This document shows, piece by piece, positions 56,777 through 64,000 of a DNA stretch of 64,000 nt. The DNA is from Bettongia penicillata ogilbyi. Its lineage: Eukaryota; Chordata; Mammalia; Diprotodontia; Potoroidae. The DNA lies in assembly GCA_023548195.1 (NCBI GenBank), contig JAJHZJ010000799.1, positions 3,176,082 through 3,240,081 on the forward strand. Direction: 5' to 3'. A program made the position numbers and the translations under genes. Numbering within the stretch: the stretch's first letter is position 1; every line of letters begins with the position of its first letter. The notes under the pieces were generated by a model. The model was not told the origin of the DNA and searched no databases. It saw nothing but the letters and a program-made list of their open reading frames with translations.

Positions 56777-57345
56777 CCCCTCCCCTTCTCCCTCTCCCCC
56801 TTCCTCTCCTCCCTCTCCCTCCCTCCTCATCTCTGTTTTTGTCACTGTTTCTCTATCTTTCTCTCTGTCTTATCTCTCTCTCTCCCCCTCTCTCTCCTTC
56901 CCTCCTTTTTTTCCTTCCTTCTTCCTTCCTATCCTTATTTCCCCTTCCTTCCTTCCTCTTTGTTTATTTCTTTCCACCGTCTACCTATCCATCCCTCTAT
57001 CTGTCTGTCTATCTATCTGTGTTGGTAGGGGTATGTATGCACACACACACAATTACACAAAGTAATTTAGGGGTGGAAGGAGGGCACTAATCTGGGGACA
57101 TCCTCAAAGCCCTCATGCATAAGATGTCACTTGGGCTGAGCCTTAAAGAATTAGGAATTTCAAGAGGCGGTGGTTAGGAGGGAAGGCATTCCAGGCATGG
57201 AAAACAGCCAGTACAAAGGCATGGAGACAGGAGATGGGGTGTCATGGATGAAGAAAACCTTTTGTAAGGTGGAAAGTGAACAATCACCATCATCATCATC
57301 AGTGACCACGTTTGAGAGGGAAGGCCCAATCTCCTGACCCATTGT
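56520..57345 (-). mobile_element. L2-type LINE 3' region, antisense, split by simple repeat
   Basis: Left part 'tgttattaagtgactactgt', 'gttccaggcatcgcgctgtg'. Right part (from 57060) 'gggctgagccttaaagaatt', 'gaaggcattccaggcatgga', 'aaaggcatggagacaggaga'. The simple repeat at 56657-57020 replaces the middle. Confidence 0.75.
56657..57020. repeat. compound (CT)n/(CCCT)n/(CTTT)n/(CTAT)n repeat
   Basis: A pure (CT)n of about 64 bases, CCCT blocks, CT again, then CTTC-rich sequence and a short (CTAT/CTGT)n. Open frames here are artefacts. Confidence 0.95.
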
Positions 57346-57384
57346 TCCTTCTACTGTAGTATGCCGTCTGCTACATGTCTGTCA

Positions 57385-57440
57385 GTCAGTCAGCAAACAT
57401 TTATCTAATACCTCCTCTGTGCTCGTTACTTGCCACCTGT
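57385..57440 (-). mobile_element. L2-type LINE tail fragment, antisense
   Basis: 'cagcaaacatttatctaata' and 'cctcctctgtgctcgttact'. Confidence 0.5.
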
Positions 57441-57579
57441 CAGGTATTCTTTTTCTTTAAGTTGAATGCCTGATTTCTTTACTCCTGCTGTCTGATTTCC
57501 TTTTAGCTTACATACTGCCTGACTTCCTTTAGTTTCTGAACTCAAGGGATATAGAACGCAGGCCCTCTGTGGGTCTTCC

Positions 57580-57735
57580 ATGGGCTTAATTCTAGTATTT
57601 TTGTGGCCCGGTGAAGAATGCTGAATATGGGCCTGGGTTCAGATCCTGGCCCTGCCACTTTCTTTGTGGGTGATCTTGGGCAGGTTGTTGAACCTCTCAC
57701 TGCCTCAGTTTCCTCATCAGTAGAAAAGAAAAGGT
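57580..57735 (+). repeat. MIR-type SINE
   Basis: 'gggttcagatcctggccctg', 'gatcttgggcaggttgttga', 'gcctcagtttcctcatcagt'. Confidence 0.7.
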
Positions 57736-57844
57736 GGGTAGGTATGGATAACTGTTTTGACTCCAAATTGTATGTTGCTGCAAATGGTCCTTCAGCTTTC
57801 AGCCAGTTGAAGCTTTGACTGCAGGGAAGGAGTTGTGCCCTGCA

Positions 57845-58015
57845 TCATCATATAGATTTTGGAAACAAAAAAACCTGGAGCGATCAAATCCCTTGTTTTG
57901 CGGATGAGAAAACTGAGGCCCAGGGAATTAGAGAGATCAAGTGTCTGTGGGAAGATTTGAACTTGGCTTCCTGACTTCAGGTTCAACATTCTGTTTTCTC
58001 CACTACACTGTCTTT
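57845..58015 (-). repeat. MIR-type SINE, antisense
   Basis: 'gatgagaaaactgaggccca', 'gaagatttgaacttggcttc', 'tgttttctccactacactgt'. Confidence 0.7.
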
Positions 58016-58864
58016 CATTGAAGGAAGTGGTCCCCACCGAAATACCACGTAAGCCAGGGGCGTGTAGACATGTTACAAGCCCCAGGCCTCTTCTCGATGT
58101 TAGAAAAGACCCTCCTCTGATTCCTCCTCCCTGTGCCCCTCTGCTGATGCCAGAGAGAGAGCTCTCTGTCATGCTAACTCTCCTCCAAATGCCAGAGGTT
58201 GAAGGCTGTTTCCTGGCAAGGGCAGCTGGGAAGGGAGGGGAGGGGAGTTGAGACTAAGCAGAGTTCTGGAGCCAAAGTTCATGTGTTTGAGATGCCAGCG
58301 CACGCATTAGGCTCTCAGCCCTCCTCTGGGGCTGCTCCCAGGTCAGCTGCCTCCCCAGGCTAACCTCTACAGGCTGAGTGGCTTCTCTAACAAGAATGCC
58401 CCAGAGGACGCTGGGGGTAGATTAGCCAGCAGCCTAGCATGCTTGGGCTCTCTAAGTAGTGGGTGGGGGAGAGGGGAGAGCTGGGAGCCTTAGGTCAGGA
58501 GCTAGGAATTCATCGGGCCCTTTATCTCTCCCTTGTGACTTGGACTCAGATGCTGACCTGGCAGAATTATTCAACAAACGTTTATAGTTTCCCTTTAAAT
58601 ATATGGCTTTGGGGAACTTTGAGCAGCCCATCCCACCCCCCTGCTACTGTGTGTTTGCAGGAAGAGGGGCTGTGCTGTAGGTATGGGATCTTTCCAGCTG
58701 AGGATGGCGTTGAACTTCCTACCTTTGGGGGATTCTTTTCAGGTGGGTGAGAATGCTTGGGTGGGCTTTGCTGGGAAATGGCTTTAAGCTTTCTCAGTTT
58801 GCTTAATGTAGGATGCTTCATATTGCAAGGGACTCTTTGACCCTCTCCCAGGCCATCTATTACA

Positions 58865-58990
58865 CAAAGTTAAGCATAGAAGGGACCTTTGAGATCATTT
58901 CACCCAGCCCCCTCATTTTATATCTAAAACACACTGAGGCCCAGAATCACAGTACTTTTCCTAATGCAGGATGACCACCTAGTTCAGAGG
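58865..58990 (-). repeat. MIR-type SINE fragment, antisense
   Basis: 'taagcatagaagggaccttt', 'cagccccctcattttatatc', 'aacacactgaggcccagaat'. Confidence 0.65.
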
Positions 58991-59215
58991 TGTCAAACAT
59001 GGAGCTGACAGGTCACAGGTGGCCCACTACACCTCCACGTGTGGCCAGAAGCCAATTAAAATGTAATTGGGAAATATTTAACCAATTGAATAAAAATACA
59101 TTAGCACATAGATAATGTTAATGTATGGTTTCCTAAGTCGTCATGTGCCCACCAAGAGCCTTATTTTTAGTGTAGTTACTGCTCTTTCTATTTGAACTTG
59201 ACATCATTGATCTAG
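58985..59215. mobile_element. hAT-type MITE, second family
   Basis: Ends 'aggtgtcaaacatgg' and 'gaacttgacatcattg' are diverged inverted repeats. Interior 'taaaatgtaattgggaaata' and 'catagataatgttaatgtat' is typical of marsupial GTGTCAAACT-type MITEs. Flanks ACCTAGTT and ATCTAGTG could be a worn 8-bp duplication. Confidence 0.65.
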
Positions 59216-59359
59216 TGTTTTGCCCTTTTCTTAGGCACCATACCCTGGAATTTCAGTGTAGGAACTGATCTAATTTTCCTTTTGAGCACAATGCCCATTA
59301 TAGAGTAGACATTCAATCTTTGTTGAATGAATGAATGAAAGAAGGAATAAGGGAGGCAA

Positions 59360-59520
59360 ACACGTTACAATAGAAAGAGCATTGGTTCTGAGATCCAGGG
59401 TTCGAATCCCACCTCTGATATGTGACTTGGGCAAGTCTGATCCTCCTTTTCCTCATCTATAAAACAAAGGGGTTGGATTCATGGCTCTGATGTCCCTTCT
59501 AGCCCTAGATTTATGATCCT
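59360..59520 (+). repeat. MIR-type SINE
   Basis: 'agaaagagcattggttctga', 'gggttcgaatcccacctctg', 'cttttcctcatctataaaac', 'cccttctagccctagattta'. Confidence 0.75.
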
Positions 59521-59529
59521 CTGAATGGA

Positions 59530-59735
59530 GTGAGCATAGCATCCTAAAAAGAATGTTAGTGACTTAAAACCAGGAGACCTGATTTTAGTACTGCTTTTGC
59601 TTCTTACACACTTTGGAACTTTCAATACAACACTTTATCTCTTAGGGTCTCAGTTTTTATCACGTGTAAAATGAGAGGATTGTACGGAGATGAGCTCTAA
59701 GGTCCCTTCCAACTTAAACATTCTAGGAATTCTGT
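59530..59735 (+). repeat. MIR-type SINE
   Basis: 'aaaccaggagacctgatttt', 'gtctcagtttttatcacgtg', 'taaggtcccttccaacttaa'. It follows the previous copy directly, in the same orientation. Confidence 0.65.
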
Positions 59736-59817
59736 GAATAAACAAGTATGCCTGCAGGAAAACATAGAGAAGAGGACATAGCCTCCCTATTTCCAAACCT
59801 GGGTCCAGATTATCAGT

Positions 59818-59925
59818 TCCTTGAGGGCGAGGATTGTCTTTTGCCTCTTTTTGTAACCTTAGTATTTGGCATGGTCCTTGGCACCTAATAGGCGCTTGAT
59901 AAACGTTTATTGATTGATTGTCAGA
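59818..59925 (+). mobile_element. L2-type LINE tail
   Basis: 'ttccttgagggcgaggattg', 'atttggcatggtccttggca', 'ataggcgcttgataaacgtt', 'tattgattgattg' is the sense L2 3' end with its short terminal repeat. Confidence 0.85.
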
Positions 59926-60939
59926 CTACTGAAGAACTCCATGCTTTCCATCCTAGAACAAAGATAAAGAGGAATTAAAGACAAAGGCTTGTGAGAAAAA
60001 CTTGATGGATTGGAACTATTCAGCTAGGAGAAGGTGTTGGTGGTAGTGATGGTAGAGAGGGAAGTAGGAGTGGGGGCTCTTATTTTCTACTGAGAAGACA
60101 ACACAAAGTGTGAACTTTGGCTGTATCCATAGGAATATGGTTAGACGTGAAGAGCTTCCTAAGAGAGATAATATAACAGGTAGCCAGAGGATTAGAGGTC
60201 TTTAAGAATGGATTAAATTTTTAACTGGGAAGATTTCAGTCTAGAAGTAGGGCAGTTTCATTTGATGTTTCAAAGGCCACTTTCTGTCCTACGTTCATGA
60301 AGTTGTTTGTAAACATGCCCTCTGGAATTTTTGCTGATGACTTTTATCTCATGAGGATAGAAATTCTAGAATCTGTGCTTTCAGTATCTGGGAGCCTTGT
60401 TTCTTTTGCTTCTCCCCTACCTAGGTCCACATTCTTGATCAGCCAATAAAAAGGCGAGTGACCTTGGGCAGATGAGAATTGGAGTCCATGATCTCTTTCA
60501 GCTGTAACATTTGTGTTTCCGTGAGTCCATGAGGTCTTCTCTCTTGCCTTCCTCTAACACCCACTTCTTTCTGGGTGTGGACTCTCCTTGCCAGGCACAG
60601 ATTCTTTTCTGAGATGGAAAAGGTATCTTAAATTGCTACCCCAAGCACGGACTGGTGCCTAGAGCTGAAGAAAGGGAGGGCAGGTAGCACCAGTGGTCCT
60701 AGGGTAGAATCACCTCCTGACTCCAGGACTTATCAGCCAAGCTGGGCTCTGGGAAGCCAGATCTGACATTTGGGTCTCATCCATCTTCTTGGAATGCTGA
60801 GAATGAAGAACCCAACCCCATATACAAGCCTCCTTTCTAAACTTGCCCCACCCCCAACATCATACACTTCTGCCCGCCCCTTGGGGCTGGTCCCGAAAGG
60901 AATTTAAAAGTAGAAAATAACATTTGTAAGGAGTCATGG

Positions 60940-61130
60940 AATTTAGAACTGGAATGAAGCTTTGAGATCTTCTAGCCTAACCCTTTAATGTTATACAGAA
61001 GTAAGTTTGGGCCTGCAGGAGAAAAAAAAAAAAAAACTTGCCCAAAGTTATGTATGTAATGAGGGGCATATCTGAGCTGAAAACTATGACTGACTCCAAG
61101 ACTTTGTCTACTATACCATTGTGGATGTCT
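60940..61130 (-). repeat. MIR-type SINE, antisense
   Basis: 'gtcatggaatttagaactgg... gatcttctagcctaaccctt... acttgcccaaagttatgtat', with a 14-base A-run in the middle. Confidence 0.65.
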
Positions 61131-61254
61131 GAGGCAAGTTATAGAATCAATCCTGGAAGGTTTCAGATGGTTTGGGTATGGTCCTATACATAGGCAGAAG
61201 AACAGGCAAAAGTACTTGCCTAACATCATTTTCTCACCCTTCTCCTCTGATTAT

Positions 61255-61445
61255 GGCTACTAGATCATGGGACTTAGAGACAGAAGTCACCTTACTGAAT
61301 ATCTAGACCAGCTCCTTCATTTAATGTATGAGGAGATTGAGGTCTGCAGAGGTTAAGTTGTTTTGGCTAAAGTCACATGAGGAGTCAGTAGCAGAGTTGA
61401 AATTTGAATCTGGCTTTTGACCACAAATCTAGGGCTTGTTGTATT
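61255..61445 (-). repeat. MIR-type SINE, antisense
   Basis: 'gatcatgggacttagagaca', 'atgaggagattgaggtctgc', 'agaggttaagttgttttggc', 'gaaatttgaatctggctttt'. A short sense L2/MIR tail follows at 61545-61610. Confidence 0.7.
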
Positions 61446-61659
61446 CCTTCATTAAGCTCATTCTCTCCTTGTAGCTCCAGATAGAACTCCTTTGCCTTCC
61501 CTGTGCTGATTAAGCATTGTGCCTATGATCTCTGTAATGATAAAAGGAGATAATGTTTGTAAGAGCTCAGCACAGTGCTAGTATATAGTTGGTGCTTAAT
61601 AAACAACTGTTCCTTCCTTCTCCTCTGTATTTCTGGGACCTTCTCTCTTGACAGTAGCA

Positions 61660-61860
61660 GTACCAGCACTTTTCACTTGTATACTACTTTGCAGTTTATA
61701 AAGAACTTTCATAAATGCTTCATAACACTGCTGGGTGAGGAGAAATGACATTTGAAGAAGGGAAGGGTTGGCATTACATCCTATTTTACAGATGAGAAAA
61801 ATGAGTCTCAGAGAGGTTGAACAACTTGCCAGAGATTATGCTACTAATACTTTCATCTGG
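61660..61860 (-). repeat. MIR3-like SINE, antisense
   Basis: 'cacttgtatactactttgca', 'gtttataaagaactttcata', 'attttacagatgagaaaaat', 'agaggttgaacaacttgcca'. Confidence 0.65.
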
Positions 61861-61899
61861 TCTACACAGATTTCCCTAGTGAGAAAATGAACACTGCAC

Positions 61900-62040
61900 C
61901 CCCAATCCCCATTTATTAGGCTCTTACTGTGTGCCCAGCACCATGGTGAGGGCTGAAGAAATGGGTAGTGAAATAAGACATTCCTTGTTCTCAGGGAGCT
62001 TACTTTCCAATACAGAGAGACAAAACATCTAGATGGGTGA
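61900..62040 (-). mobile_element. L2-type LINE tail, antisense
   Basis: 'tttattaggctcttactgtg', 'tgcccagcaccatggtgagg', 'tgttctcagggagcttactt', 'ccaatacagagagacaaaac'. Confidence 0.7.
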
Positions 62041-62574
62041 GCTGCAGGGCAGAGGAGAAGGCTCAGTGACTCCTCGGGTGCTCGAGATGGCAGTGTGGAG
62101 GGGACTAGAACCCAGACCTCATTGATCTTTCCACTACACACCCATGAATTAAGGGTGTAGGGGTAGGAAGTGAGGCACTGAAAGGAAAAAGCCCGAGTAA
62201 GCTTCAGCATGGATGGGGGCTGGGTAAATGATTTTATCATGATGTCTCAGAAGACCTCTCCTTGAGGGGGCTGACCCCCTCAAGAGCAATTCATTCAACC
62301 TCTTGCTCTCCTCTCCAGCCCAGACTCAAGTATTTGATCTTAGAGTAGAACTGGAAACAGAGAAGGAAGAGGATGATTAATGGGAAGCAGAAGGCAGAGC
62401 TATGAGAATTATTGGTGTTGGGGCCAGAAGGGTAATAATTTCAAAATGGATTCAAGGTTTGGTCAAAGTGACTGAGGCCAGTGAGCTGAATGAGGGACTC
62501 CAATGGGAGCTGAATAAGGAATTTCTGGTTAATAAAGAGGAACCCAGATGGTGGAAAGTAGACTCTTTGGATTA

Positions 62575-62680
62575 GAGTTTCTTGAGGGTAGGGACTACCT
62601 TTTGCCTCTTTTTAAAAAAAATCTTTAACAATTACCACAGTGCCTGGCACTTAGTAGGCACTTAATGAACTTACCTGTAA
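62575..62680 (+). mobile_element. L2-type LINE tail
   Basis: 'cttgagggtagggactacct', 'tttgcctctttttaaaaaaa', 'cagtgcctggcacttagtag', 'gcacttaatgaac'. Confidence 0.8.
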
Positions 62681-62795
62681 AATAACCTAGAGAAGGAAAT
62701 GGCAAACTTCTCTAGTATCTTTGCCAAGAAAACTCTAAATGTTGTCTCTAAGAATCGGATGTGACTGAAAGGATATAATAACAGCAAAATGAATG
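62680..62795 (+). repeat. marsupial tRNA-SINE tail
   Basis: 'gagaaggaaatggcaaactt', 'ctctagtatctttgccaaga', 'atcggatgtgactgaaagga' is the tail seen in full at 14720-14820. Confidence 0.75.
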
Positions 62796-63504
62796 TTGAT
62801 TGATTATAGGGGAAGGTGATAGTAATGAGGGCAGTGGGGAAATGGAAGGAGAGAGGAAAAAGAACAGGGGATTGGGGAGTTGGAGAAGAGGTTAGGGAGA
62901 TGGGATAGAGAGGAGAGGGGAGTGGGAAAGGTAGGTGAAGGAGGAGAAGAAAGGTGAGGAGCAGAAAAGGAGGAGCCTAGGGGAGGAGAAAAGGGGGAGG
63001 GCACTCTCAGGGTGGGGCTGGAGTGTCCCATTGGAGGCAAACACCACAGCTCTGCAGTCCTGGGCTCTGACCTGCTCAGGGCAGTTGTGGCTTGGTCTAC
63101 GTCGGTATTTTCTGAAGCTACAGGCAGAAGGGTCTGTCTTGTTCCTCCCCAGGGGTAAGAGTGTCTTGGCCTCTGACTCAGGCTCTGGTGTCCTTTGTAG
63201 ATGTCTCAGGGCTGTTTGTGGATGGAGAGCTGGTATTTGTGTGGCTATTGGGTGGTGGTGGGGATTGCAGTGGAAGAGGGCAGCATGGCACTGGTTTTGA
63301 TGTCTTAGAGCAATGGGTAGGGCTCATCCCCATGGACCGTGCTGCAGACTATAGGGTAGTAGCCATGTGGTTTGCTGCTTGATTTTTCCCTGTTGGTAAA
63401 GACAAGGGATTCATTTCACCTACCTTCAGAGGAAGATATTCAGGGAACATTGGCAGACAGGAAGAAGCACATAACATTCCAGGTGTGTTGGTGAAAACAA
63501 GAAC

Positions 63505-63685
63505 AGAATTGGAAGTCCGAGGACTCAGGTTCAAATCTCAGTCTCGTCATTTAGTACTTATGTGACCTTGTGCAAATCATTTATTTTATCTGGGCCCCAG
63601 ATTCCTTGTCCATTAAATGGAGGGGTTCGATTAGATGGCCTTTATTGTCCCTTTCAGCTTTAACATCTAGAATTCCATGATCACC
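63505..63685 (+). repeat. MIR-type SINE
   Basis: 'gaggactcaggttcaaatct', 'gtgaccttgtgcaaatcatt', 'aaatggaggggttcgattag', 'cagctttaacatctagaatt'. Confidence 0.75.
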
Positions 63686-64000
63686 TTCTCTTCACTGTCT
63701 TGGATCAGCTTCACAATGTAGGTTGAGTCTAAGATTGTCTACAAAGTCAATGCAAGAAATAATAAAAGATTGTCCACCTTTCTACCATCCTTTGAGTTTG
63801 CTTCTTGTGGAAATAGGTTTTCCTGATTTAGTTTTCTGGAGGAATGTTGAAGATATTAGGCAGAGAGGTGGCTGTATTTCCTGCCTTTAAAGACCTGGGA
63901 TGGGTCTAGATTCTGCAGCTCCCCTTTGGAGTCAGAGTGCGCTGCAGGTAACCTGTTGTGGTCGTTCAGTTGTTTTTTAGTGGTGTCAGCAGAGTCTTTG

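Larger units (their letters stand above)
55521..64000 (+). other. TNS1: TNS1 intron, 5' part, running off the window
   Basis: Starts at GTAAGA. The next tensin-1 exon expected (starting near SYVESVARTA) was not found. Beyond the repeats listed, 58030-58850, 59930-60930, 62800-63500 and 63690-64000 show no gene. 62820-63000 is purine-rich. Confidence 0.8.

Noticed and set aside
56584..57090. 168-codon open frame on the + strand
   Set aside because: Low-complexity (SL)n/(PS)n from the simple repeat.
58018..58060. Exon-like segment before GTAAGC near 58048
   Set aside because: The upstream sequence is the end of a MIR with no pyrimidine tract and the peptide is not tensin-like.
63161..63382. 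Possible exon after TCCTTTGTAG at about 63200
   Set aside because: The following frame (DVSGLFVDGELVFVW) does not match tensin-1 and lacks a convincing donor in a compatible phase.

Overview
This is a stretch of therian, most likely marsupial, nuclear DNA. The tRNA-derived SINEs (head like GGGGCAGCTAGGTGG, tail like AATGGCAAACCACTCCAGTATC), the many MIR-type core-SINEs and the old L2 and CR1/L3-type LINE fragments together look marsupial. I lean to an Australian lineage because the SINE at 35360 looks like a WSINE-type element, but this is recalled from family knowledge and was not searched. CpG is sparse and there is no bacterial, viral or CRISPR content.

The only gene I can support is tensin-1 (TNS1), on the + strand. 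The window holds its middle part: a 1.6 kb exon (26310-27905), a 197-nt exon (45382-45578), an exon with two possible donors (46381-46456 or 46381-46525), a 93-nt exon (53308-53400) and a 39-nt microexon (55482-55520). All junctions agree in phase. Together they encode the central disordered linker of tensin-1. The N-terminal phosphatase-like/C2 part and the C-terminal SH2-PTB part are not here, so the gene runs past both ends. Bases 1-26309 belong to the intron before the large exon and 55521-64000 to the intron after the microexon.

The most interesting point in the long 5' intron is a promoter-like stretch at 10260-10600. It has locally high CpG, an ATF/CRE-like site, GATA and E-box motifs, a TATA-like T-rich element, and an ATG-free candidate first exon ending in a strong donor at 10594. 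If this exon splices to 26310, the transcript would encode a tensin-1 lacking the N-terminal domains, with the first in-frame AUG at 26621. I recall a published erythroid short tensin-1 made in this way, and the GATA sites fit that idea; I could not check it here.

The other notable coding-level item is the alternative donor at 46525. It adds 23 in-frame codons carrying a tensin-family motif ([16 protein letters not shown]).

The remaining intron sequence is mostly interspersed repeats: minus-strand L2 pieces with decayed reverse-transcriptase codons, CR1/L3-like pieces, tRNA-SINEs (three with readable insertion hallmarks or nesting), MIRs, hAT-type MITEs, and unusually many CT/GA and TG/CA simple repeats. 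I found no new biological system; the intronic first exon and the variable splicing of the linker are the leads worth testing.
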